A stretch of DNA of 33,246 bases from an uncultured Bacilli bacterium. GTDB lineage: Bacteria; Bacillota_I; Bacilli_A; RF39; UBA660. Position 1 is the stretch's first letter; each line of letters starts with the position of its first letter. The stretch is taken from positions 1 through 33,246 of the forward strand of contig CALVVN010000012.1 of NCBI GenBank assembly GCA_944363865.1, written 5' to 3'. Positions 16,374 to 25,308 of this stretch are shown here, piece by piece. The position numbers and the translations under genes were made by a program. The notes under the pieces were generated by a model. The model ran no database searches. It was not told where the DNA came from and saw only the letters and a list, made by a program, of their open reading frames with translations.

Positions 16374-16408
16374 AAAAGAGACGGTTATTATTTGATAATG
16401 TCTCTTTT
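16374..16408. terminator. Bidirectional terminator between the repeat protein and deoB
   Basis: AAAAGAGAC (16374-16382) pairs with GTCTCTTTT (16400-16408), followed by more T residues; a smaller inner stem is possible. It serves both converging genes. Confidence 0.85.
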
Positions 16409-17566
16409 TTAATGCAACAATTCAAGAAAACTAGTGCCAGTATTAAGCGTATCGTTAATATCATAGTTATCAATTATAGTCGCACCTATATCAGCTAAAG
16501 TGTTTCTGTTATCCAGTTTACCAGAATCTTTCATTTTAGTACTATAAACAATCAAAGGAACATTTTCTCTAGTATGATCAGTTCCCGAATAGGTAGGATC
16601 ATTACCATGATCAGCAGTAAAAATAACTAAATCAGTAGATTTAAGCCTATTTAAAAATATTGGTAAATAATAATTAAGTTCTTCTAATGCTCTCAAGTAA
16701 CCATCTCTATCTCTTCTATGACCATATAAAGTATCAAAATCATTTAGATTTACAAAACATAATCCTTTAAAGTTACTTTTAGCAACATCAATAAGTTTCA
16801 TTAGCCCATCAATGTTATTAGATGTTTTAATAGATGTAGTTATACTTTTATTTGCAAAAATATCTCCAATTTTACCAATTCCTAGAACTTCAACACCATT
16901 TCTATATAACAAATCCAAATAATTTTCCTTAGGAACAACAGTAAAATCTTTGCGTCTAGGTGTTCTTACAAAATCTCCAACTTTACCAACAAATGGTCTT
17001 GCAATGACCCTACCAATTTTATATTTTTCAGTTAAAACAATTTCGCTTATTTTTTTACAAATATTATATAATTCTTCAACTGGAATAACAGATTCATGCG
17101 CGGCAACCTGTAAAACAGAGTCCGCTGAAGTATAAACAATTATTGCCCCAGTTTTTATATGCATTTCGCCCAATTCTTCTATAATTTTTGTGCCTGAAGC
17201 AACAACATTACCAATTACTTCTCTATTTACAGCACGTTGTATTTCACTAATTAATTCAAGTGGAAAACCATCAGGATATGTTTGAAAAGGTTTTTTTTCA
17301 ATTAACCCCATCATTTCATAATGACCATTTAAAGTATCTTTAGCAAGGTTTTTAGGTTCAATAATAGCCCTATAACCAATTGTCCTTTCTTTATTAACAC
17401 CAACTAAATTCAAAAAACCTAACTTTTCTAAAATATTAAGATTATAGTTTCCTTTTTCAATTATATGTCCAAGCGTATTTGCCCCATCATCACCATACTT
17501 ATGAGCATCTTTAGCAGCACCAACACCCAAACTATCCAAAACCACCAAAAAAACTCTATCATACAT
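16409..17566 (-). CDS. deoB: Phosphopentomutase
   Basis: DeoB interconverts (deoxy)ribose 1-phosphate and 5-phosphate in nucleoside salvage. Key blocks: RVFLVVLDSLGVGAA with the metal-binding Asp, then the ANTLGHI loop carrying the phosphorylated Thr, TSADSVLQVAAHE, VNLNDFDTLYGHRRD, and the metal-site TADHGNDPTYSGTDHTRE. The length of about 385 is normal. ATG 17566 is preferred to GTG 17575, which is part of the ribosome binding region and overlaps the xerD stop. It is in one operon with xerD, as in Bacillus (xerD-drm). Confidence 0.95.
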   Translation of the reverse strand: MYDRVFLVVLDSLGVGAAKDAHKYGDDGANTLGHIIEKGNYNLNILEKLGFLNLVGVNKERTIGYRAIIEPKNLAKDTLNGHYEMMGLIEKKPFQTYPDGFPLELISEIQRAVNREVIGNVVASGTKIIEELGEMHIKTGAIIVYTSADSVLQVAAHESVIPVEELYNICKKISEIVLTEKYKIGRVIARPFVGKVGDFVRTPRRKDFTVVPKENYLDLLYRNGVEVLGIGKIGDIFANKSITTSIKTSNNIDGLMKLIDVAKSNFKGLCFVNLNDFDTLYGHRRDRDGYLRALEELNYYLPIFLNRLKSTDLVIFTADHGNDPTYSGTDHTRENVPLIVYSTKMKDSGKLDNRNTLADIGATIIDNYDINDTLNTGTSFLELLH

Positions 17567-17571
17567 AACTA

Positions 17572-18438
17572 TCACTTACCTTTCCTACTTCTGTTATGAA
17601 ATGCAATATAATTATTTTTTAATTCATTATTAACGATATGAGTATAAACATTAGTTGTATTTATATTCTCATGACCTAGCAATAACTGAATACTCCTTAA
17701 ATCAGCTCCACCTAATAATAAATGAGTAGCAAAACTATGGCGAAGTACATGTGGAGTTAAATAAGAATCAATCTTACATTTTAGTTTTAATTCATTCAAT
17801 ATATAATTAAAACCATTTCTAGTCATTTTTTTACCTTGATTATTAGGATACAATTCATCAATCAAATTATTTTTCAAAATATTCTTTCTATATTGTTCTA
17901 TATAAATCTTATTATATTTTAATGCAACAGAACCAACTGGGATAATTCTTTCCTTACTACCCTTACCTAATACTTTCAAAGTACACATTTCAAAATCAAG
18001 ATCATTTACTTTAATATTAACTAGTTCACTTACTCTAATACCTGTTGCATAAATTAATTCAAGCATTGCCTTGTTTCTATAATCTAAAGGTGTAATAAGT
18101 TTAAAATTAAGTAATCTATCTACTTCTTCTTTTGTCAAATATTTAGGTAAACTTTTATTAAGTTTCATTAAGTCTATATCTTTCACAACTTCAAGCATAT
18201 TGTGAAAAGAAAAAAATTGGCGAAGAATAGTAATTTCATGATTAATAGACTTAGGAGAATGACTATTTTTATTAGATAACAATATTTTTTTTAAATCATC
18301 TTTTGTACATTTAATTAGTTCTTTACCAGATGCAAATTCAATTAATTTTAAAGTATAAGTATAACTTGATATAGTATTAACGCTCATCTTTCTCTCAATT
18401 TTTAAATAGTCTAAAAACTCTATAATCCCTTTACTCAT
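17572..18438 (-). CDS. xerD: Tyrosine recombinase XerD
   Basis: XerD resolves chromosome dimers at dif together with XerC. The product has an N-terminal SAM-like core-binding domain (KGIIEFLDYLKIERKMSVNT) and a catalytic domain with all active residues: R in ATGIRVSELVNI, K in LGKGSKERIIP, HxxR in HVLRHSFATHLL, H in LLGHENI and the nucleophilic Tyr in TNVYTHI. ATG 18438 is chosen: GTAGGGTAGAT precedes it and MSKGIIEF is a typical XerD start; the longer in-frame reading overlaps the promoter. The placement next to deoB and the complete motif set favour housekeeping XerD over a phage integrase. Confidence 0.92.
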   Translation of the reverse strand: MSKGIIEFLDYLKIERKMSVNTISSYTYTLKLIEFASGKELIKCTKDDLKKILLSNKNSHSPKSINHEITILRQFFSFHNMLEVVKDIDLMKLNKSLPKYLTKEEVDRLLNFKLITPLDYRNKAMLELIYATGIRVSELVNIKVNDLDFEMCTLKVLGKGSKERIIPVGSVALKYNKIYIEQYRKNILKNNLIDELYPNNQGKKMTRNGFNYILNELKLKCKIDSYLTPHVLRHSFATHLLLGGADLRSIQLLLGHENINTTNVYTHIVNNELKNNYIAFHNRSRKGK

Positions 18439-18452
18439 ATCTACCCTACTTA

Positions 18453-18481
18453 AATATAACACAAATACTTGTTTTTATCAA
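18453..18481 (-). promoter_or_regulatory. Promoter of xerD-deoB
   Basis: On the minus strand TTGATA (18476-18481), a 17-base spacer and TATATT (18453-18458). It is divergent from the rarA promoter, where TGTTAAAAT (18509-18517, plus) is an extended -10. Confidence 0.6.
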
Positions 18482-18535
18482 ATTGTTATTCTTTAGTTTA
18501 CGTTTTTATGTTAAAATATTATTGAGGAGTTAATT

Positions 18536-19735
18536 ATGGATTTACTACAAAATGAGTTAAGACCAAAAACGTTAAACGATGTAATAGGACAAAAACATCT
18601 AATAGGTAACGGGAAAATATTAAGTAATTTAGTTAAAAATAAAAAATTATTTAATGTAATTTTATATGGAAAAAGCGGTATTGGTAAAACTACTATTGCT
18701 TTATGTTTAGTAAATGATTTAGGCTTTAGGTATAGAATGCTTAATGCAACAATTAATAGTAAAAAGGATTTTGAAGTAGTTTTTGAAGAAGCAAAAATGT
18801 ATGGAGAATTAGTTTTAATTGTAGATGAAATCCATAGAATGAATAAAGATAAACAAGATTTGTTATTAAGCTATATAGAAAGTGGTGTAATAATTTTAAT
18901 TGGTTTAACTTCATCAAATCCATTTCATAGCATTAACCCCGCGATTAGAAGTAGATGCCAATTATTAGAACTTAAAGACATAGAAGAAAACGATATAATC
19001 GAAGCAATAACTAAAATAAGAAACATTTATAAGGATTTAAACATAGATGATAAAACAATAAAACACATCGCACATATTTCAAATGGAGATCTGCGCAGTG
19101 CATACAACTTAGTTGAGTTTTGTTATTATAGTTTTGGTCCATATTTTACAGTAGAAAACATTGAAGAAGTTAACTCAAACGCAAAGTTTTACTATGACAA
19201 AAACGAAGATGGGTATTATGATGTATTAAGCGCTTTTCAAAAAAGTATACGTGGTAGTGATGTAAATGCAGCACTGCATTATCTAGCTAGATTAATTGAA
19301 GTTGGCGATTTTGATATTTTATACAGGCGAATGCTTGTTATAGCATATGAAGATATAGGACTTGCTAACCCTAGTTTACCACCGAGAGTTTTATCAGCTA
19401 TTGAAGCAAGTGAAAGATTAGGACTACCAGAATTATATAAACCTCTTGCATGCGTAGTAATTGATATGGCATTAAGTCCAAAAAGCAATTCAGTAGAAAC
19501 CTCTATGAATAACGCTCGTGCTGAATTAAATAAAGGCGGAATAGATCGCGTCCCAAGACATATTACAACTACAAGTAAAGATTATAAATATCCTCATAAC
19601 TATAAAAATCACTGGATAAAACAACAATACTTGCCGGACAATATTAAAAATAGTGTGTACTATATTCCAGGAGATAATAAATATGAAACTGAACTAAATA
19701 ATTATCACAAGAAAAGAATACAAAATCAAAAATAA
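18536..19735 (+). CDS. rarA: Replication-associated recombination protein A (RarA/MgsA)
   Basis: RarA is an AAA+ clamp-loader-like ATPase that acts at stalled forks with single-strand binding protein. The protein starts with LRPKTLNDVIGQKHLIG, has Walker A GKSGIGKTT, Walker B LVLIVDEIHRM, sensor 1 TSSNPFHSINPAIRSRC and sensor 2 near GDLRSAYN. The C-terminal oligomerisation domain is complete (LARLIEVGDFDILYRRMLVI, then EDIGLANP). GAGGAG precedes the ATG. It converges on tcdA with a shared terminator; the rarA-tcdA pair is conserved in Bacillus (yrvN-yrvM). Confidence 0.94.
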   Translation: MDLLQNELRPKTLNDVIGQKHLIGNGKILSNLVKNKKLFNVILYGKSGIGKTTIALCLVNDLGFRYRMLNATINSKKDFEVVFEEAKMYGELVLIVDEIHRMNKDKQDLLLSYIESGVIILIGLTSSNPFHSINPAIRSRCQLLELKDIEENDIIEAITKIRNIYKDLNIDDKTIKHIAHISNGDLRSAYNLVEFCYYSFGPYFTVENIEEVNSNAKFYYDKNEDGYYDVLSAFQKSIRGSDVNAALHYLARLIEVGDFDILYRRMLVIAYEDIGLANPSLPPRVLSAIEASERLGLPELYKPLACVVIDMALSPKSNSVETSMNNARAELNKGGIDRVPRHITTTSKDYKYPHNYKNHWIKQQYLPDNIKNSVYYIPGDNKYETELNNYHKKRIQNQK

Positions 19736-19758
19736 AATAGGTATTAATTACCTATTTT
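19734..19758. terminator. Bidirectional terminator between rarA and tcdA
   Basis: AAAATAGGTA (19734-19743) pairs with TACCTATTTT (19749-19758) around a 5-base loop holding the tcdA stop codon. Confidence 0.85.
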
Positions 19759-20421
19759 TAATGTGTCTTTAACAATAATGTTACAAATTAGGAAACCAGC
19801 AATTGCAGGGACATATACAACTGACCCAAGTTCCTTTATACTGCTTGGTTTTTCTTCACTATAAACTACTTTTACATATTTTTGTTCCAAGATTGATAAC
19901 TCTTTTCTAATTTTTCTAGCTAATGGACAATATTTGGTTTTATCAAGTGTAGATATTTTTAAAAGTGTGCCATCTATTTTTTTAGCTGTTCCCATTGAAG
20001 AAATAATTTTAATATTAGAGTTATAACAATACTTTATTAAAGCAATCTTTGTATTTAATGTATCGCAAGCATCAATAACGTAATCAAAGTTATCATTAAT
20101 ATAATCGCGTACATTTTCTTTATCTAAAAATACATTAATAGTAGCAACTTGAACTGAAGGATTAATCATTAACGCACGTTTTCTTGCTTCTTCTACTTTT
20201 AAATTACCAATATTTGTACTATTAGAAATAATCTGTCTATTTAAATTAGTACTATCAATAACATCAGAATCAATAATAGTTATTTTTTTTACTCCTAGGC
20301 GAACTAAACCTTCTAGAGTGTACCCACCTACTCCACCTACACCAATTAAACAAATATTTAATGATGAAATATAACGAGCATTATCTTTTCCAATTAATTT
20401 TTCTAATCTATCTAAATTCAC
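19744..20421 (-). CDS. tcdA: tRNA threonylcarbamoyladenosine dehydratase (E1-like)
   Basis: TcdA (CsdL/YgdL) uses ATP to cyclise t6A37 of ANN-decoding tRNAs to ct6A. The ThiF/E1-like fold shows the nucleotide loop CLIGVGGVGGYTLEGLVRLG, IIDSDVIDSTNLNRQ with the adenylation Arg/Gln, and the Asp in VIDACDTLNTK. The C-terminus, VYVPAIAGFLICN, is typical. GTG 20421 is chosen because GGTGAG lies 4 bases before it and family members begin close to this point (xxxRxxxLIG). It lies directly downstream of the 6S RNA, as in Bacillus. Confidence 0.9.
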   Translation of the reverse strand: MNLDRLEKLIGKDNARYISSLNICLIGVGGVGGYTLEGLVRLGVKKITIIDSDVIDSTNLNRQIISNSTNIGNLKVEEARKRALMINPSVQVATINVFLDKENVRDYINDNFDYVIDACDTLNTKIALIKYCYNSNIKIISSMGTAKKIDGTLLKISTLDKTKYCPLARKIRKELSILEQKYVKVVYSEEKPSSIKELGSVVYVPAIAGFLICNIIVKDTLKIGN

Positions 20422-20440
20422 AAAACTCACCAATCCAAAC

Positions 20441-20616
20441 AAAAACCCAAAGATACGACTGCCGTTTAAATAAATCTCGCCACAGACGAGGTGGTAGGCA
20501 ACATAATGCCATTAGGATTCTTAGTAAAACTAAGCATTCAACACAGCACATTAATTATGCCCCCAAGAATATAAAATAGTCGGTTTATTTGTGACGACAA
20601 TCATTATCTTCAGGTA
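20441..20616 (-). ncRNA. ssrS: 6S RNA
   Basis: On the minus strand an extended -10 (TGGTATAAT, 20622-20630) starts a transcript of about 175 nt. Its 5' part (AAGATAATGATTGTCGT) pairs with the 3' part (ACGGCAGTCGTATCTT) over 16 pairs with one bulged A. Between them are a large open bubble with a small hairpin on its 3' side (CTCG/CGAG) and a terminal arm ending in the hairpin CTTAG/CTAAG. That is the 6S plan, which mimics an open promoter to hold sigma-A RNA polymerase. The site upstream of tcdA and downstream of aspS matches Bacillus 6S-1. A T-run at 20440-20445 marks the 3' end. Confidence 0.8.
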
Positions 20617-20621
20617 ATTTT

Positions 20622-20630
20622 ATTATACCA
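20622..20630 (-). promoter_or_regulatory. Extended -10 promoter of 6S RNA
   Basis: TGGTATAAT on the minus strand, about 7 bases before the predicted 5' end. No clear -35 is seen. Confidence 0.65.
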
Positions 20631-20673
20631 CAAAATCATAAAAAATATACTAAAAGCGTAAAGACTTTACAAA

Positions 20674-21447
20674 TTATTTCTTATTGATATAACTAATAAT
20701 TGTGTTTAAATTAACTCCTTTAGTACTATTCATAATATTTATATCAGCGCCTTTATAATAACTATTTAATAGTTTAATGAGTTCTTTCATCTCTTTTCTT
20801 TTTCCCATTTGTTTTTCTGTCACTTTGCAAGCACAATCAATAAACTTTAAATTATTATAATTTGCCCAAGAAATAATGTCTTTTTCTCTAACGTAATATA
20901 AAGGCCTGATTAATTCTAAAGGTTTGAAATTAACTGAAGAAAGTTTTGGCATCATAGTTTTAAACTCACCATTATAAATCATTGACATCAGTATTGTTTC
21001 AACAACATCATCAAAATGATGGCCAAGTGCAATTTTATTACAGCCTAACTTCTTTGCTTCACTATAAAGTGCTCCCCTTCTTTTCCTAGCACATAAATAA
21101 CAAATATCTTTTTCCCCTTTAATCACGTCAAAAATATTACTATTAAAAATGTGAAGATTGATATCTAAAATATCAGCATTTTTTAAAATTAGCTCTTTAT
21201 GATTTTCTTTATAGCCTGGGTCCATCAAAATAAAACATAATTCAAATTTCATTTTTCCGTGTATTTGAAGTTCTTCCATACATTTTGCGAGTAAAAATGA
21301 ATCTTTTCCCCCACTTATACAAACAGCAATTTTATCGCCATCAGAAACAAGCTCATATTCTTCTATACTTTTAATAAAACTGCGCCATATCTCTTTCCTA
21401 TATTTTTTTATTATACTATTTTGAATCTTCTGCTTCTCTTCTTTCAT
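20674..21447 (-). CDS. TtcA-family tRNA sulfurtransferase (PP-loop)
   Basis: TtcA-type enzymes thiolate tRNA (2-thiocytidine 32 in E. coli) using ATP and an Fe-S cluster. The protein has the PP-loop KIAVCISGGKDSFLLAKCM, a CYLC pair (KDICYLCARKRRGALY), the conserved LGHHFDDVVETILMS, and RPLYYVREKDIISWA followed by a CAC motif. These cysteines fit the cluster/catalytic set. The length of 257 is a little short compared with E. coli TtcA. The exact tRNA target in Firmicutes is not established. The 5' end overlaps the degraded tail of the upstream gene. Confidence 0.85.
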   Translation of the reverse strand: MKEEKQKIQNSIIKKYRKEIWRSFIKSIEEYELVSDGDKIAVCISGGKDSFLLAKCMEELQIHGKMKFELCFILMDPGYKENHKELILKNADILDINLHIFNSNIFDVIKGEKDICYLCARKRRGALYSEAKKLGCNKIALGHHFDDVVETILMSMIYNGEFKTMMPKLSSVNFKPLELIRPLYYVREKDIISWANYNNLKFIDCACKVTEKQMGKRKEMKELIKLLNSYYKGADINIMNSTKGVNLNTIISYINKK

Positions 21448-22142
21448 GTTTTTCCCTTTTTCTCAATTCCAACCTACCTACTTGTTCATCTTCATCGACA
21501 AGATCTAAAGCCCCAACATTAGAAGTATTATCAAACACATCATATAAAACATCTTCTACATCTCCACTTTCTTATCTGAGCATCTTGAGAAATAACTTCA
21601 GATTTTATTCCTTCATACAATTCGCTAATTTTTATTGGCTTATTATCAGCATTTTCTTTTAGTTCACTATCAGCAGAAGACTCAGCAAAGATTTCACTTA
21701 ATCTTACAACTATAACATCTAGCATTTCTCTTTCAGTTTTTAACGCACTAATTTGTTCTTCAATATTAGGGTACCGTATAAAAAAATCATCATCTTCACT
21801 CAAGTCATCAGTATTATACTCTTCAAACTCAAACTTTTTTTCTGCTAAATTAAAAGATGCAATAATAATTTGTTTTTTACTATTTGCAACAAACCTTATT
21901 AAAGACTCTTTTAAATTAACAGAATTAATTATGCTTGAAATATTTCTTACATTACCAAATGCTACATCTAATTCCAAACATAAACAATCATTAATATTAG
22001 GAAAAATAAAATTAGATAAATAATCATAAAACATATTTTCTTTAGGCATATATTCTCCAATACAGAGCCTCATTGGTAAAAAAACTATTTTATTTTCTAA
22101 AACAATTTTATTAAATAACATAGCACAGCTGATTTTTTTCAT
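21416..22142 (-). pseudogene. Broken gene: N-terminal part of an AAA+-ATPase-linked protein with the ATPase core missing
   Basis: From ATG 22142 a 200-residue frame runs to 21540: a mixed alpha/beta N-terminal domain, an acidic stretch, then SELYEGIKSEVISQDAQIRK. That last segment resembles the lead-in to ClpX-like AAA+ modules, where a Walker A should follow within about 40 residues. Here the frame instead ends in KWRCRRCFI. A shift of one base at about 21566 opens a 49-residue acidic tail (GDVEDVLYDVFDNTSN to EAEDSK) that ends at TAG 21416-21418 inside ttcA. Deletion of the ATPase core plus frameshift is the simplest reading; a single indel in a shorter intact family is the alternative. An AGGGGG-type site precedes the start. 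Confidence 0.55.
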
Positions 22143-22151
22143 TATAACCCC

Positions 22152-23861
22152 CTAAAATTTAATACCTAGTTCTTTAAGTTGTTTTTCACTAGCTTTGCTT
22201 GGAGCATTAGTCATTAGGCAAGATGCACTTTGAGTTTTTGGAAAAGCAACTACATCTTTTATATTATCTGTTCCACAAAGAATCATAGTAATTCTATCTA
22301 ATCCTGGGGCAATACCGCCATGAGGAGGTGCGCCATATTTAAATGCTTCTAAAAGATATCCAAACTTTCTTTGTGCTTCTTCTTCGCTTATTCCTAACTT
22401 CTCAAAAACTTTACTTTGAATATTTCTATCATGAATTCTAATACTTCCACTTGCGAGTTCATAACCATTTAAGACAATATCATAACTTCTAGCATAACAA
22501 TTTTCTGGGTCATCTAACATATTTACATCTTTAGGCATAGTAAATGGATGATGAGCAGAAACATATCTATTTTCTTCTTCACTCCACTCAAACATTGGAA
22601 AATCAGTGATCCATAAGAAATTATAAATATCTTTATTAATTATATCTAAATATTTTGCAACACTAAGTCTTAATGCCCCTAAAGCTTGCAATACTTGTTT
22701 TTTAGTTCCAGCAACTATAAAAACAATATCTCCATTTTTCAAATTAAGACTATTAATTAGAGATTCTTTCTCTTCTTCGCTTAAACTATTTGCAACATTT
22801 CCTGTAAAACCATTGTTGTATTTAACAAAGAACAAATTATCAACTTTAAAGTTTTTAAGCAATACTGCAAATTCATCTACTTTTTTTCTAGAAAATTGTG
22901 CTTCAGAGTTTCTACCAACTATTGCACCAATGAATTCTTTCTGTAACAAAGATAACTGATTATTTTTTAAAACACTAGATATGTCACTGATTAACATATC
23001 AAAACGTGTATCAGGTTTATCAGTTCCATAATTATTTATCGCTTCATCATATGTCATTCTTGGAAAAGGAAGAGGCAAATCTATATTTTTAACATCTTTT
23101 AAAATCTGCTTAAACATTCCTTCAACAGTACTAAATATATCTTCTTCGTTTACAAAAGACATTTCAATATCTATTTGTGCAAATTCTGGTTGTCTATCTG
23201 CTCTTAAATCTTCATCACGAAAACATCTCGCAATTTGATAGTATTTTTCAAAACCCGCAACCATAAGCAACTGCTTAAATAACTGAGGTGACTGAGGCAA
23301 AGCATAAAAACTACCATTTTGAATTCTAGATGGAACTAAATAATCTCTCGCTCCTTCTGGACTAGTAGCAGTCAAAATTGGAGTTTCTACTTCAACAAAC
23401 CCTAAAGAATCCAAGTACTTTCTTGTACTTTGAGTAACTTTATGTCTAGTCATTAAATAATTTTGCAATTCTTCTTTTCTTAAATCTAAATATCTGTATT
23501 TTAGCCTTAATTCTTCGCTTACATTTTCACTTTTAATATCAAAAGGCAAAGGATTAGAAATATTTAAAATGTCAATATCAATAACTTCAATCTCAATTTC
23601 TCCACTAGGAATTTCCTTATTCGGACTACTCCTTTTAATAACCTTACCTTTTACTTTTAAAACATATTCGTTTTTAATTTCTAAAACTTTTTCATAGTTT
23701 TCATTATCACTATTTACTACCAACTGAACAATTCCGGATCTATCTCTTAAATCAATAAAAACCAAATTACCAAGTTTTCTTATCTTGCTTGCCCATCCAT
23801 ACACTTCAACAATTTCATCAGTATTATTCGAATTTAATTCTGCATTATTTATTTTTTTCAT
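22152..23861 (-). CDS. aspS: Aspartyl-tRNA synthetase
   Basis: AspRS charges tRNA-Asp. The 569-residue class II enzyme has an N-terminal anticodon-binding OB-fold (EIVEVYGWASKIRKLGNLVF), motif 1 around FVEVETPILTATSPEGARDY, motif 2 RCFRDEDLRADRQPEFAQID, the bacterial GAD insertion domain (about residues 280-420) and motif 3 GIAPGLDRI. Whether it is discriminating or also charges Asn cannot be told from the sequence alone. A perfect AGGAGG precedes the start. It directly follows hisS, 9 bases apart. Confidence 0.96.
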   Translation of the reverse strand: MKKINNAELNSNNTDEIVEVYGWASKIRKLGNLVFIDLRDRSGIVQLVVNSDNENYEKVLEIKNEYVLKVKGKVIKRSSPNKEIPSGEIEIEVIDIDILNISNPLPFDIKSENVSEELRLKYRYLDLRKEELQNYLMTRHKVTQSTRKYLDSLGFVEVETPILTATSPEGARDYLVPSRIQNGSFYALPQSPQLFKQLLMVAGFEKYYQIARCFRDEDLRADRQPEFAQIDIEMSFVNEEDIFSTVEGMFKQILKDVKNIDLPLPFPRMTYDEAINNYGTDKPDTRFDMLISDISSVLKNNQLSLLQKEFIGAIVGRNSEAQFSRKKVDEFAVLLKNFKVDNLFFVKYNNGFTGNVANSLSEEEKESLINSLNLKNGDIVFIVAGTKKQVLQALGALRLSVAKYLDIINKDIYNFLWITDFPMFEWSEEENRYVSAHHPFTMPKDVNMLDDPENCYARSYDIVLNGYELASGSIRIHDRNIQSKVFEKLGISEEEAQRKFGYLLEAFKYGAPPHGGIAPGLDRITMILCGTDNIKDVVAFPKTQSASCLMTNAPSKASEKQLKELGIKF

Positions 23862-23870
23862 ATTTTCCTC

Positions 23871-25124
23871 CTAATAATAAGTATTTAAATACTCAATAAC
23901 CTCTTCTATTTTAACTTTATTTTGTTCTTTTGTTTTATTATCTTTTATAGTAACATAACCATTATTTATTTCATCTTCTCCGATTATAAAAACAAAACTA
24001 GGATTTAATTCATCTACAATCTTCCACTGACTTTTCATGTTTTTTTCTTCATAATTAATTTCAGTGATATATCCATTTTCTCTTAAGTCATTATTTAGTT
24101 TATATGGTAGATAATCATTCACCAAATTCATAATATAAACATCTATTGAATCTGATAATATACTATTATTATCTTTTTCAAGAATCGTTATAATTCTTTC
24201 AATTCCAAGTGCAAACCCTACAGCTGGGTTATCAGGACCATCTAGCACACTCACTAAGTTATCATATCTACCACCGCCACAAATAGTACTTGCTAACCCT
24301 AAATCATCAGTATCAGATACTATTTCAAAAACAGTATGAGTATAATAATCTAGTCCTCTAACTAACGTTGTATCAACTTCATAATTAACACCTAAAGTTT
24401 CTAAAGCACTTTTAACATCATTAAAATAATTTATACTTTCTTCATTCAAATAGTCAATTGTTTTAGGCGCGTTCTTTATATAATCTCGATTTCCATCATA
24501 TTTACAATCAAGGATTCTTAAAGGATTTCTTTCAAATCTATCTTTACATAAATCGCAAAGATTTTCATAATCTTTTGAAATATAATCTTTTAAAATCTCT
24601 TTATATTTATTTCTACTATCATTATCTCCTAAAGTATTAATCTTAATTTTTAAATTCTTAATCCCAAGACCCCCTAGATATTTATAAGCCATATAGATTA
24701 TATCAGCATCTAATTTAGCACTTTTTACACCAATAACTTCTACACCAAATTGAGTAAACTCTCTTAACCTTCCACTTTGAGGTCTTTCATATCTAAAACA
24801 AGAGCCAAAATAATAATATTTTTTTAATCTATTATAAGAATACTCCTTGTTTTCAATATAACTTCTAACCACACCAGCAGTAAACTCCGGTCTAAGCGTC
24901 ATCTCCCTATTACCTTTATCAAAAAAGTCATAAGTTTCTTTATTTACAATATCAGTACTCTCTCCTACACCTCTTTTAAACAAACCACTTGTTTCAAACA
25001 TAGGAACTTTAACAAACTCAAAATTATATAATTCCATAAAATCATGAGTATACATTTCAATATTTTTAAATATCTTTCCTTTTTGCCCAAATAAATCAAT
25101 AGTTCCTTTAGGTTTTTGTATCAT
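23871..25124 (-). CDS. hisS: Histidyl-tRNA synthetase
   Basis: HisRS charges tRNA-His. Class II motifs are present: KPKGTIDLFG at the N-terminus, motif 2 GSCFRYERPQSGRLREFTQF, the His-specific LVRGLDYYTHTVFEI and CGGGRYDNLV, motif 3 AVGFALGIERI, and a C-terminal anticodon-binding domain. ATG 25124 fits the AGGAG site (25134-25138); GTG 25133 is too close to it. TGTTATAAT (25149-25157, minus) is an extended -10 upstream. I saw no T-box. Confidence 0.95.
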   Translation of the reverse strand: MIQKPKGTIDLFGQKGKIFKNIEMYTHDFMELYNFEFVKVPMFETSGLFKRGVGESTDIVNKETYDFFDKGNREMTLRPEFTAGVVRSYIENKEYSYNRLKKYYYFGSCFRYERPQSGRLREFTQFGVEVIGVKSAKLDADIIYMAYKYLGGLGIKNLKIKINTLGDNDSRNKYKEILKDYISKDYENLCDLCKDRFERNPLRILDCKYDGNRDYIKNAPKTIDYLNEESINYFNDVKSALETLGVNYEVDTTLVRGLDYYTHTVFEIVSDTDDLGLASTICGGGRYDNLVSVLDGPDNPAVGFALGIERIITILEKDNNSILSDSIDVYIMNLVNDYLPYKLNNDLRENGYITEINYEEKNMKSQWKIVDELNPSFVFIIGEDEINNGYVTIKDNKTKEQNKVKIEEVIEYLNTYY

Positions 25125-25186
25125 AGTTATCACTCCTAAACTAGAAATATTATAACATCTACGTATTAATAAGTAAATTAAATAAA

Positions 25187-25275
25187 AAATATATTTTAAA
25201 GCACTAACAAGTTTAAATATGATTAAATTCTTTAGGTTTCATACTAAGAATAATTATTTTTAGAAATCCGAGTAC
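25187..25275 (+). pseudogene. Degraded partial copy of the 5' end of the flippase gene
   Basis: Bases 25187-25227 repeat, with few changes, 26804-26846 (region before and including the ATG-ATT-AAA start of the SpoVB-like gene). Bases 25231-25275 repeat 26915-26959 at about 80 percent identity and still read GFILRIII in one frame. About 65 bases between the two blocks are deleted relative to the intact gene. It occupies most of the space between hisS and the peptidase remnant. Confidence 0.7.
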
Positions 25276-25308
25276 AAAGACGTGTGATAACATTATTTAC
25301 TTTTTGTT

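Noticed and set aside
16210..16473. An 87-codon minus-strand frame rich in Leu and Phe across the RN-repeat gene
   Set aside because: It is the complement of the AGA-AAY repeat; there is no ribosome binding site and it crosses a strong terminator and the end of deoB.
17572..18438. Phage integrase with attachment site
   Set aside because: The recombinase has standard XerD features and the conserved deoB neighbour; no tRNA or att repeat nearby.
20361..20579. A 72-codon plus-strand frame over the tcdA start
   Set aside because: It overlaps the 6S RNA and tcdA on the other strand and shows no protein-like features.
21540..21600. Programmed frameshift in the AAA+-linked gene
   Set aside because: The shift is +1 at AAG-TGG with no slippery heptamer or internal ribosome-binding stimulator; an indel is simpler.
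25134..25308. T-box leader upstream of hisS
   Set aside because: No T-box sequence or terminator/antiterminator pair; the space is explained by the degraded flippase copy and an extended -10 close to the gene.
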